The position numbers and the translations under genes were made by a program. A model generated the notes under the pieces. The model ran no database searches. It had not been told where the DNA came from and was given only the letters and a program-made list of their open reading frames with translations. From NCBI RefSeq assembly GCF_964275005.1, contig NC_092692.1, positions 14,453,584 through 14,517,583 on the forward strand: a stretch of 64,000 nt of DNA, written 5' to 3'. Shown here in pieces: positions 1 to 10,224 of the stretch (position 1 is its first letter; each line of letters opens with the position of its first letter). The stretch comes from Diadema setosum (Eukaryota > Echinodermata > Echinoidea > Diadematoida > Diadematidae).

Positions 1-480
1 CATTTCAACGTCTCCGGGAAAGCGCTGTTCATATAATATATTATTTGGATGCATGAATAAACCGGTCCTATTATTCAGAAAAGGATGTACTGTATGTCCC
101 ACCTCCGCTCCCGATTCAACCTTCCCGGAGTTTTAAACGCACTGGTTGCATGTGTAATTTGTATTGTTTGACAAGGTGGGGGGGGGGGGGGGGGGGGGAG
201 TGGGGAAACAGTGGAAATCATAGGCGTTCATGCATAAAAAGAGTAAAAAGAAATGAAACAAACAAGTGTTTGTTGAGGAGGGTGAAGAGGTCGGAGATGG
301 AATAGACAAATATTTCATAGGCATGTATTAAAAAAAAAAACATCATGTGAAATGCTAGACTGTTTAAACACATGCATATACAATTCAGTTTTTACAAGGT
401 GGGTGAACTTGCGAGGAATTTAGTCAGACAAACGACCTTCTCGGTCAAGTTTTACCGGGCATTGGCTTACAAAAGATGAG
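1..480. other. No gene seen; poly-G tract
   Basis: I see no coding exon here. The only distinct feature is an uninterrupted run of 21 G at 178-198. Short open frames across it are low-complexity and not credible proteins. Confidence 0.5.
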
Positions 481-571
481 AAAAAATGTGCAAAACAGTT
501 CACGCGTCCTGTTACATAACAAGTTTTATAGAAAAAATGTGAAAACAGTTCACGCGCAATGTTACATAACA
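481..571. repeat. Two-unit tandem repeat, period about 51 bp
   Basis: Two units, starting at 481 and 532, share an A6-TGTG start, ACAGTTCACGCG and GTTACATAACA. They differ by a few substitutions and one indel. The array ends about 30 bp before the target site of the transposon at 621. Confidence 0.8.
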
Positions 572-613
572 GGGAGGGGTATACAGGACGGATTGAAATT
601 ATAGCTGATCTGG

Positions 614-1966
614 CTATAAGCAGGGAGGTGTTACAGAGATGGAGTGGCAACTCTTCGTAATTCATCCAAACACATGTTTGGGTTGAAGGCGTTACGATGG
701 GATGTCTAGCATTCCATTACGCTTTGAAGTCATGCTCGGCACCGCTCTGGTTTGCAAGACGAAGTTCAGAGACGAAGAACGCATTTCACCTTTCGTTGAA
801 TTACAAGTTTTATTTCACCGTAAAATTTTTAATGAAATACTCGAATTGATTTAGAATAGTTTAGGAAAGAATTCAATATCATAAACATGTATTTCTAGTT
901 TCTTCGTAATGCGCAAATCAAAATGAAATGAAAATTGTCTCTTAGGCCCTCTTAAAATCCTAATATTTTTCTATAATGCGCATATTTGTGCATGTTAGTT
1001 TTTTAATCTTTTAATCTGGGATATTTTGATCTTTCAAATACAGTACTCCGCTAAAGCGTATTCCAGCGTGCTTTTGAACTATTTGCTGTTAAAATTATTA
1101 GTTTTACACTGCATTTTGGTTCGCTGCTCCAATTCAAGTTACACAAATTCATTGTTGCCATCACATTGAAAGAGAGAGCGAATTGCAGTAGGGGCAAGTA
1201 TTTCTAGATGTGAAAGCGCTAGTCCCGATTATTGATGCCCTCTTTTGTCAAAGCACATGGGTAACACCTGTAGTTGAACGCATAACTTCTCGGCGGCGCC
1301 GCGCATGACTTCAAAGGAGAACAGTAGTTGTCTCTCCTTCTCTAGGACCCCGTTTACAGTGCGAGGCTCGGCCGCGGCCGAGCCGCGGCCGAGCCCAGCC
1401 CCGCTTCAGTGTAAACGCGCAAAAGGCCAAATGCGAGGCCAAAATTGGCCTCGCATTTGGCCTCGCTCTGGAGGTGGTCTCGGCTGTGGCCGAGCCGCGG
1501 CCGAGCCCTGCCTCTTCTTGGTGTAAACGCAAACTGGGCCAATTGCGCGGCCAATTGCGCGGCCAATTTTAGTCTGGCTTCCAAACCCTCTGCCTGTATC
1601 TTTCGCTATTCAGGATATTAACCCCCTCAACGTCGAAAACTAGTATAGTTTAAGGTGGTTTTGTCCTGCAAAGGATTTTTTCCTTCGGCAAAGGCCTTTG
1701 CCCGAACGGCGACTTCGTCGCCACGGAATTCATTTGGCAAAGGGTCTGAAAACCAGACAATACAAAATTGCGTTTGTTTACAAGCAGAGCGCCACTACGA
1801 CAAAATATTGAAAGGTTTGAATCAAAAGCGCGGCCGAGCCCAGCAGTGTAAACGGACAAAATTGCGAGGCTCGGCCGCGCAATTGAGGCCGGACTCGGCC
1901 GCGGCCGAGCCGCGGCCGAGCCCGGCCCGGCACTGTAAACGGGGTCTAGCACCTCCCTGCTATAAG
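614..1966. mobile_element. Long copy of the CAGGGAGGTG-ended, 7-bp-TSD transposon
   Basis: The element runs 621-1959 (1339 bp). It starts CAGGGAGGTG (621-630) and ends with the exact reverse complement CACCTCCCTG (1950-1959). It is flanked by perfect 7-bp duplications CTATAAG at 614-620 and 1960-1966. Sequence from 621 to about 1345 matches, in reverse complement, the copy at 40597-41319. The remainder (1346-1946) is a second transposon inserted near the right end. No transposase is recognisable, so it is non-autonomous. The restored empty site contains the palindrome TTATAGC-7nt-GCTATAA (599-619). CAG...CTG ends resemble hAT and P-type elements, but a 7-bp duplication is unlike hAT (8 bp); superfamily not assigned. 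Confidence 0.88.
1343..1949. mobile_element. Nested GC-rich element, 17-bp TIR, TAG duplication
   Basis: The element 1346-1946 has perfect 17-bp inverted ends GACCCCGTTTACAGTGC and is flanked by TAG (1343-1345, 1947-1949). The related copy at 40597-41319 shows the empty site: the host sequence reads through CTCTAG to CACC with one TAG. The interior is rich in repeats of CGGCCGAGC and has several internal GTGTAAACG motifs near 1413, 1520, 1843 and 1931. A 3-bp duplication fits a PIF/Harbinger-like element, but TAG is not the usual TWA site and no transposase is present. Confidence 0.8.
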
Positions 1967-3860
1967 GTAAGGGGTGGAGGTGACTGCACTCGATTAGTGG
2001 GGGGGGGGGGGGGGTTGTAAGGGATGAATAAGGAGAACATACACGTAATGACCCTCTGGTCGTATTCTAACTCGGGTTGAAACAAATGCATATAATTGGA
2101 AAAAAAAAATCCATGGGCATTGTGAAAACGAATACAACAAGTATTGGGAAAACGACAATTAGAATTCAATTGGGGGTATACACATGTATACATTCATAAA
2201 TTAGATGCGTCTTATAGTGTGTGAATACCAATGGGGGAGTGGAACAGGTTTCAAAAGACACCTAGACCTTCAATGGAGGGGGTATAGACCCTTAAAAACT
2301 GTACAAAGAATGAGTGTTATTTGGATTCCATAGCGTCTTATAATGCAAAAATATGTTAAACACATTATGAGTATAGGGCAAACGAAACGATCTAAGGAAT
2401 ACACACAAGTGGATATCAATGAAGAGGGTATGGACGAGTTCTATGCACTCTGTATGCAATTGGGTTAAGAAGAATCATGTGGGAAATTATTGTAAATCGC
2501 CCAAGTGCCTTCAGTATCCTTCTTCAAGGGAGATACACAACAGAAATGTATACATACAAATCGCAAATTTAGCTGGTCGCATAACAGACATCGGTTTTGA
2601 TAGCATGAAAATAGGTCGTCGTTAGTTTTTGACGTTATCATCGTTAGTTTTTGACGTTATCAGAGAGAACAGTTCTAAAAAACTATGAGGTTGTTCTGGT
2701 AAAGACCCGAATACGCAAGCCCGAAATAATCGACATCAACAAAAAAAAGAAAAAGAAAAAGGAAAGGAAATGAAATAACATGCTCATAACATGATAAATG
2801 GCATCTACAATGGATATGACGCACTAAAAATGTTAAAGAACAATGCAGATGTTACATAGGTAGACAATATTGTAGGAGTCAAATTCCCACGCAAAGGATA
2901 AACTTAATATATTGCGTTTGAACATTCTTGTCTAGGGTGTGTAACCCCATTTGGCAAGAGCAGACAGAGAAAATTGCTTCTTGTTTTGCATAACTCTTTC
3001 TGTTTTAAGTCTCCTTATATAGGGGGTTTAAATCTGACACTACAATTCTTCTTTTTTTCATTTTATTTACTATCTATCTGACAGATATACAGTAAGCAAT
3101 CGCTTTGACGTTATTTTAATTTCTTTCATTCCATAAGTTATGAAAAAGTCATATGTTGAATATTTGCAACCATAACAACGTGGCAAAGGTATCTAAAAAA
3201 CTAATAGATGTATATATCTTAGGGTTCGAGAATGTCTTTCTCTGAGGTGGATCACCTGGACCACTAAAGTCTTCAAATCTTAAATTTTGGTGCCCCGAAA
3301 AAGAAAGATATAGTTGTGATAGTCTCCTAAAATACACGGGAACAGAATCCATTTTTAATCTAAAATGCCAGTAAAGTGCCCAATCGGGCCAGCAAAAGAT
3401 GGTATTTTTGGAACTTTGATGGCCCGACATCAATTTCAGTGGCCCCGTCTCGATGCATGGTCAACGTGGGGAAACGAAGTACAAACGAGCTCTAACATTT
3501 TGAAAATGTCCCAAATTTTCCAGAGCATTATTGCCAACAGCGTTTGCGTTTCCCAAAACCGCATTAGAAGCTATAGACGTCACATCCGATTTTGTACTAA
3601 TGTTTCTGGTTTACTTACTTACTTTACTTTACTTTACTTTTACTTTTCCGGAAAAATTTGCTGTGGGTCAGAGCCTGTTCATCGATCAGGATTGCATCCT
3701 CGGCTGCTTTTGATCCTTCCAATTAATATAGCCTGGGCTAATCTCATTTAAACATATATCTTGGAATAAAAAAAAATAAAAATAAAATCTATGGGACCTA
3801 CACATGGCAGGCTGGGGTGAAGACTGCTTGAGACCAAGGACATTATACGTAGTAGTTACT
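1967..3860. other. Intergenic, no gene recognised
   Basis: There is a poly-G run at 1999-2014 and a two-unit tandem repeat of about 22 bp (core CGTTAGTTTTTGACG) at 2617-2661. Short open frames at 2419-2625 and 3365-3751 show no motif, no convincing splice sites and no similarity I recognise. Confidence 0.4.
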
Positions 3861-3864
3861 CGTA

Positions 3865-4295
3865 ATCAAATACACAATTCTTCCAATACTCATCTAGCTT
3901 ATTCTTAAAAGCATTAACAGAGCACGCCGAGACTACATCTTCTGGAAGAGAATTCCACATATCGACCACTCTGATGGCAAAAGAAAAAAAAAGTTCTGAT
4001 CCTCATATCCAATCTAGCATAGCTTCATTGAGTGACCACCAGTCCCCCACCACTGTTACGACTCAACATGTCAAACTTAGTTTGATAATGACCATGAAAA
4101 TATTTGTACACATCAATCATGTCCCCTTTTTTCGCCTGTAACTGAGAGATGGTAGGGATGACGCAAACGATTAGAGTACGACAAATGACTAATTCCTGGA
4201 CTCATTTTAGTGGCCCTTCTTTGAACACTTTCGGGTCTCCTTAGCTCCCCCCAGTTTGAATGATGACCACACAGCCTGACCGTATTCCAATGCCT
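3865..4295 (-). pseudogene. LINE reverse transcriptase, degenerate C-terminal fragment
   Basis: Minus-strand translation, with frameshifts, gives pieces typical of the region after the RT domain in CR1/L2-like LINEs: LEYGQAVWSS, then VQRRATKM, then GDMIDVYKYFHGHYQTKFD, then a terminal FKN(R/K)LDEYWKN stretch. There are several stops and frame changes. This is a 5'-truncated, decayed insertion. It is more divergent from the LINEs at 10-18 kb than those are from each other, so it is probably another subfamily. Confidence 0.75.
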
Positions 4296-4844
4296 TTAAA
4301 AACATTCTTATTATAACTATTATTCACATTTTGTGCCTTTAACAATACGTAATATCGATTATACTGATTCACATTTTTACAGTGGTTGTTTCTATCCCTA
4401 ACTCACATTTTATAACTATCTTAAAGGACTAATGCTGGGTTTTTGTTTCATCTGCAAATGGTAAATTATGCCTTTAAACAAGAGTTTTACATTATCCTTA
4501 GCCACATGTACAAACGACCTTCGAATAATTCGTAACAGTTTGTTTGATTTTGCAACAACTTATGAAATGTGGTCTTTGAAAGTCAAATGAGAGTCCCCTA
4601 AAATACTCAGATCTCTCTATACCTCAGTTTCAGCCACGACAACAATGTCAGACCCTTTCTTCTTCCTTTGGACATATAGGCCATGGGGTGAAGCTGAAAA
4701 AGAGGCTTAGAAAATGGGTTTCGTTCCAGCAACACTGGCACTACTTTCTGGATGCGGAAATGTGATGTTTTGTACATCCTAAATATACTGTAAAAAGTTC
4801 TCCTCGAAATATCCTGCAGTTTTTGCGAAAATACATATTTTATA

Positions 4845-5452
4845 AACTGCGACCAGCAGCCCAGTACACATATCGTAATGGGGCTGCGGATTGTAGCATT
4901 TAGGATTATGACAGAATAGTATCGCGGACAAATGTCAACCTTAAATCGAACAAAAATTCTTCAATTTGAAGACTTACAAGTAAGGTTGAAGTATTGACAA
5001 CAGGGTTCGTGCAAGGTTTGGTTCTACAAATAGTCATTTTCTGTTCGAATTGATGACTTAATATGACTAGGTCGAGAGGAATCTGGGAGAGCTACGCAGA
5101 ATTGACGGTCAGCGCAGGCGCACACATCACTGCGCACAAATTTCGAATCCATTGACTGGATGTAGATGTCTGTGTGTGCATGCGCTGGCCGTCAATTCAG
5201 TGTAGCTCTGCCAGTTTCCTCTCGACCGAGTCACATTTAGTCATCAATTTGAACAGAAAGGAACTATTTGCAGAAACAAACCTTGCACGAACTCTGTTAT
5301 CAATACTTCAAATTTATTAATAAGTCTTCAAATTGAAGATTTTTTCCCGATTTTAAGTTGATATTTGTCCGCGATAAAACATCCGTCATGATTCTGTATG
5401 CTACAGTTCACAGCCCCATGACGCTATGCGTATGGGGCTGCTGGCCGCAGTT
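4845..5452. repeat. Fold-back element about 600 bp
   Basis: Two long inverted arms meet near 5140. The left arm begins ACTGCGACCAGCAGCCC (4846-4862) and the right arm ends GGGCTGCTGGCCGCAGT (about 5435-5451). Internally, the left arm's CGCGGACAAATGTCAAC, CAATTTGAAGACTTA and GACGGTCAGCGCA are mirrored in the right arm. A second partial copy of the right terminus follows at about 5455-5480. This has the structure of a non-autonomous fold-back MITE. A target duplication was not resolved. Confidence 0.7.
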
Positions 5453-5490
5453 ATGCGTATGGGGCTGCTAGCCGCAGTATAGTTCCCATA

Positions 5491-7199
5491 GTGTTTCTAA
5501 GCTGAAAAACATATGCACATTTGTAAAGCACTGCTTTTAGCCATATACCTAGAAAAAAAAAGTGAAGTTGTGGTTTAATAGTTGCATTATATCTCATGTT
5601 TCAGTTTTTCCTGATGCTGGCTATGCAAAGGAGGACAAGAGCAAAGTGGTTCGAGACCGTATGAGAGAGAGAACTGACTGACCGTCAGAGGTCAAGGCAA
5701 ATGCCTTATATTCTGTTCAAAGACATGTTATTAATCAAATGACTAATCATTCAAGGCAAAAAAAGAAAGAAAAAAAATCAGTGCGTTTGTTTGTGTGTGT
5801 GTCCGCGTGCATGTGGGAGAATCTTATTGTACACACACACACACACACTCACATGCACACACACATACGCACACACATAGTTATGAAGATTCAATATACC
5901 CAAGTGTATTAAAATATTATTCTACATGCCTTTGCCATTTATCACATCAGCATCATAAAAAAGATTATCATAAACATGAACACACACAATGATATAATAC
6001 ATGTATTGATCAGTGCATTACACATACACAGGTGCATAAAAACGCTGACATATCATATACACTCACACGCACACATACAAACTCATTTACACACACGAGA
6101 CATTACTATTAAACAGATCATATTGTTTATCAGTAAACATGTTTTTATTTTCTTCTTCTTAAGAAGCTTTAATATACTTAGATCACATAGCAATCACGTT
6201 GTTCATGAAATATTATACAGTACTTTAGAAAATTTAATCTTCATAAAATTTCCTGAAGTTTTCATTGCTACTATTAGGTTACAACATGGTGGGACACTAC
6301 CTCCTTTCATGTAAGATAGCTCAAAATGATAATCAGTCAAATTTTCTAGTTTTAATAAATTTCCTGGAACATTCCATGGTCCAAATATCCTTGAAAGGGT
6401 GTAAAAGTTTTGAAAAATGCCAATATATAAAAGAAAGGCAAAGTTATAGTTTACCCATTCATGAGTGAAACATGTTGGATTCTGTATTGGAGGCAATGTG
6501 TACCTGAAAATCTTGGAGAGAATAAAACAGGTTTGGCATTAAAAATTATGATAACATTGCAATTAACTTCCAATATCAGAGGATCTGTGCAAACCTGACT
6601 CAACTTATGCACAATTTTCATTTGGCTGGTATTAGTTTTAGCAAACTGATTTTGTACTCACACCCACATTGTACTGACCTTTCTACATGAACATTCTGTT
6701 TCAGTATTAATAATACATGTAGTTACATTTTTTTTCCCCCAGAGTGGGAGAAACAAATTTAATCGTAGTCATTCAGTTTTATGAAAAAAACACACTTAGG
6801 AAAACATCTTTGTTCTTAGAATAATTCAACCCTAATCAAATCATAATAGTGGGCAGAAATGTTTGCTAAAGGGCGAACAATCACATACTGAGGCAAGGAG
6901 TCAAAACATGTTGCATAAACATTGGCATTCAAAATACAGGAAGCAATCTGTATTACAAAGACATTTTATCATGCACAACTTTGGTAAGATGTCAATTTTT
7001 GAATATCAATCACATTGACCAAAGCATTGGTGCATATACAGTACATTCTGTTGTTTCTGAACTTTGCACTGAAGTTCTTTGTGTATGTGTGTGAATGTTT
7101 CAGTGGTGTATATATATATATATATATTGCTCCATTTTATCAAGGACAACTTATAGTAACATGACAATGTTTTCATGCTTCAATATCAATCATATTAAC
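5491..7199. other. Intergenic, microsatellites only
   Basis: CA-rich microsatellite at 5830-5878 with further CA/TA-rich stretches around 6000-6090, and (TA)n at 7109-7127. I found no supported exon. Open frames at 5795-6496 are driven by the CA repeat or lack any motif. Confidence 0.4.
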
Positions 7200-7441
7200 C
7201 TATTTCCCTTGGCAAGTACCGGTAATGAGCAGGTTGACTCTGTTGCAAATGATGCATTTTACAGGCAACACAGCAGAACCTGAACAGCTTCCAGAAGAAA
7301 ATCTTGATCTTGCTTTGAGCGTCTTAGGGGAGGAAACAGATGCTCCTGCTGACGGACCAGGCTCCTCCTTCAGCTTTCGTTTCCTAGCGAGATTCAGGCG
7401 TTTGCTATCTATAAACCTCTTGTAGCACGTTTCATGGAATC
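7200..7441 (-). CDS. Cysteine-rich (zinc-finger-like) protein, last exon
   Basis: Exon 2 of a two-exon gene whose exon 1 is 8523-8781. On the minus strand an acceptor ...TTAAATAG precedes 7441, and the frame runs to a TAG at 7202-7200. The phase-1 join gives ...LRRIT-GFHETCYKRF.... The product continues through a basic stretch (residues LARKRKLKEE), a Ser/Ala-rich linker and a Cys pair in LPVKCIICN. The pattern Cys...H-x3-C-Y-x-R-F...C-x2-C resembles uncharacterised cysteine-rich domains common in marine invertebrate and transposon-linked proteins. I know no function for it. The gene could be host or TE-derived. Confidence 0.6.
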
Positions 7442-7866
7442 CTATTTAATACAATGGAGAAATGAACAGCAATGATTAGCCGTTGGATTTTGTTAGGGGG
7501 AAAAAAAGGCTAAACGCTAGAGGGAGGGGTTGAACATTACACTCAATATATCATTAAATGTACAGTAGACTATTAACTGCAAATATATTTGAATCTTGTA
7601 ATTACCAATAAGCCCTAGTACTATGCAAGGTAATCATTAACAATTCATGATCATTGTCATCATCAACTACTTCAACTTGTACTTGCAGTGCAATTACTGA
7701 TTTTAAATTACATCTACAGCTTTCAGCACCTGATCACATGCAATATCAATTATCATAATTATGAATACAACTGCCTTATCATCATTACTACTAGTAATCC
7801 TTGGCCTTTCACTATCACCACCACCCACTGCTTTATAGTTTGGCACAACATAATGGTAATCATATG

Positions 7867-7985
7867 TTTTAGGGAGTTTAATTGTTGAAATTATGTTATT
7901 GTCATTGTTGGTTTTTTAACAGTTAGACCTTTTAGGGAGTTTAATTGTTGAAATTATGTTATTGTCATTGTTGGTTTTTTAGACC
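7867..7985. repeat. 63-bp tandem duplication in intron
   Basis: Two nearly identical units starting TTTTAGGGAGTTTAATTG at 7867 and 7930, period 63 bp, inside the intron of the cysteine-rich gene. The near identity suggests a recent slippage or duplication. Confidence 0.9.
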
Positions 7986-8522
7986 TATTTATATCAAATA
8001 TTAATAAGTTAATTTAATGAGATGCTAAATGTGTGTTTTGAGGGGAGATTCGCCAATTTCGGGGTGAGAGAAACAGGATGGATATTTAATATTAATACTC
8101 CATGGCCATGATTATGAAAATATAAATTTACATGCAGTTTAGAGCGACCTTTTTCAATCCAGTCCTGTGTGTCAAGGTTTTTACAAAACAATATCACCGA
8201 TCAGCTACATCAACCTACAACCTGGGCTGTACATAGAACAACATCTAAAATTACATCTAACTGTTAGGCTACATTATAACGGGGCTATGCCATGCCAAGG
8301 TGAAATTCAAGATAATTTATCTAAAATGTAACAGACACGCTAACGGCTACGCTACTGCATTAGCGCCCATTATAACATACACAAGCAACGTTCATAACAT
8401 AGCTAACGTTGTACTTGTAGTCATCATGGTCATTAACATTATGCATATAGATCTAGCTAGTATGAGAGAGACTGCACTGCAGTGCAGTGTCGACTGCTAC
8501 GACTGTACGCACGTAAACTAAC

Positions 8523-8781
8523 CTGTGATCCTACGTAGGTTGCAGTCATAGTCAGTCCCCCTGAGCAGCTGAATCACTTCGTTCTGGTCTGCGATTTCAC
8601 GGTCTCCCCCACTCAATTTGATCCACTCTTTGGCACACAAAATAGGTTTCGTCTATCTTAGGTTTGCCATAGCCGTGAAATTTTCAAACTTCATCGATGT
8701 TACTTGCATAATAACGCATCTTAAAAGTTTCGGCAGAGCAGACGACGTAGACGCGTCGACAGGCTCACAGGGGGCGGCCAT
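8523..8781 (-). CDS. Cysteine-rich protein, first exon with in-frame TAG
   Basis: The frame opens at ATG (8781), whose context CAAAATGGCCGCC is a YY1-type start motif, and reads MAAPCEPVDAST.... It meets TAG at 8655-8653, then continues in the same frame as TKPILCAKEWIKLSGG... to the donor ITG|GTTAGT (8523/8522). The phase-1 donor matches the acceptor at 7441, giving 501 nt in total, so the reading frame is otherwise intact. One C-to-T change (CAG to TAG) would explain the stop. Alternatives are a nonsense allele, a pseudogene, a short cryptic intron ending at that AG, or a sequencing error. Confidence 0.55.
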
Positions 8782-8786
8782 TTTGA
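8774..8786 (-). promoter_or_regulatory. YY1-like motif overlapping the start codon
   Basis: CAAAATGGCCGCC on the minus strand matches the YY1 consensus often found at the 5' end of TATA-less animal genes, with the translation start inside it. The surrounding 8730-8900 region is CpG-rich compared with its flanks. This supports a promoter and first exon here, but no transcript evidence is available. Confidence 0.35.
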
Positions 8787-9813
8787 CTCGTAAACAATAA
8801 TTCTCGATTCGGATTGGATAACATACATCACATGATCGTTCGCGAATGAATATCGTACGCGGCAAAGTGTACATATTCAGCTCCTCAGTGACAAAAAAGT
8901 TCACTGTTTCCCCCTAAATTACCAAAATACTGCAGGAGGGTTTGTGTCGAACTTTTTCCTGTAGCCTTTTTGGTTATTTGTTTACATGTAGCTATGGAGA
9001 AATTTTAGTGCCGCAGTTGTCGGAACGAAACAAGCGAAAAAAACAGCTCACCCCATGGCCTAATACTGGGAATCCGCACAAGACCGACCAATCTTCATTA
9101 CAACGCATTTGTCAGGGTGAAAACGGAGCTGCCATTTAACAGAAACGGAAATACAGTGGCTCAACGCATTACGACCAAGCTATTTGGAAGAGCTGATATT
9201 GCAGCTGATCATACGTTTCGGCATAGTGAAACATTAATTTATTTACCCGTAGACTCGTGTCTGCCACCTGTCGATTTACTTCTATACACTGTATTCCAAA
9301 GTTCTTCGTCACATGGAGAGAAAAGGGAGAGAAGTTCAAAAATCACACATATGCTACGTATTCCGTTTGACATCGAATAATGGACACACGATGACATTTA
9401 TGATTTACATGCTAAGCACTCCTATTTCACACCCGTTTTAGTTCATATGGATCAAATTGCCAATTCAAACCATAGTCTTGATTTGAACTACAATATGTAT
9501 ACCTTGATGGTTTTAGGTCTAAGAGATTTTAAAGTCAGCACAGTCACTGTCACATCATGCATGCTGTACACTTATTGTAGTTCCTATTACTGTCCAGGTG
9601 CTATAAATCTCAGAGTGACAGTAATAAATGTCAGATTTTCACTAGTCTTCTCTCATGTGAGGTTTGCGTATCTACCATGGAACGTTACAGAATCTGAATG
9701 ATATCAGTGCATACTATATAGTATATAACTTACGTCTGCCAGTGTGTTGTCTGCTACGCAAAATATCTGCTTATTGCCACAGGTATGTAGTCAGTGTACA
9801 GCCCATCCGCCGC
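8787..9813. other. No gene recognised
   Basis: This lies upstream of the cysteine-rich gene. Plus-strand open frames at 8942-9139 and 9117-9380 have ordinary amino-acid composition but no motif I recognise. A divergent transcript sharing the 8.8 kb promoter is possible but unsupported. Confidence 0.35.
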
Positions 9814-9866
9814 ACTGAACCAAGGAGGTACTCGCGTAGGCGAGCCTAGTACCTCCTTGACTGAAC
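9814..9866. mobile_element. 39-bp hairpin element with perfect 7-bp TSD
   Basis: The element 9821-9859 starts CAAGGAGGTACT and ends with a near reverse complement AGTACCTCCTTG. It is flanked by ACTGAAC at 9814-9820 and 9860-9866. The ends are a variant (CAAGGAGGT) of the CAGGGAGGT family. The restored empty site is itself a hairpin: GCCGCA (9809-9814), an 8-nt loop, then TGCGGC (9869-9874). Confidence 0.85.
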
Positions 9867-9940
9867 AATGCGGCAGAACAAAAATGTATGCTCCTAAACT
9901 TGTACAGTACTAATTGTATCCACATACCCTAACCACCAAT

Positions 9941-10115
9941 GGGCCGAATGCATAAAACAATCAATTGCTTGTAAGCAATTGCTTCAAGCAAAAGCACAAG
10001 CTCGTCTAGCAAAAGGTCTAGCTCAAGCAATTGCTTAAATCCATATGCATAACATTTTGCTTGTGCTTATACCTTGTGCTTGTCCCGCACAAGCAATTGC
10101 TTGCGTTTTCAATAA
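9941..10115. repeat. CAATTGCTTG-rich MITE, partial
   Basis: The start GGGCCGAATGCATAAAAC is the reverse complement of the end of the repeat at 19740-19985 (GTTTACGCATCCGGCCC). The interior has repeated AAGCAATTGCTT palindromes. The opposite terminus was not found, so this copy appears truncated or diverged before the LINE that starts about 110 bp further on. Confidence 0.6.
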
Positions 10116-10224
10116 AAGGGACGTCACGCCTGTGCGAACACAAGAACAAAGAAGTGTGGCTGCATGTATTTGAAAGGGCATGCGTGAGCGGAAACATTTC
10201 CTGACATAGCAGAATAGCTATGAA

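Noticed and set aside
1305..2020. Open frames of 73-121 codons in the GC-rich segment
   Set aside because: They lie inside the nested transposon and follow its CGGCCGAGC repeats; frames on both strands are open because of composition.
5795..5878. CA-rich array as CRISPR or coding repeat
   Set aside because: Simple dinucleotide microsatellite without spacers; the open frame encodes only Thr-His repeats.
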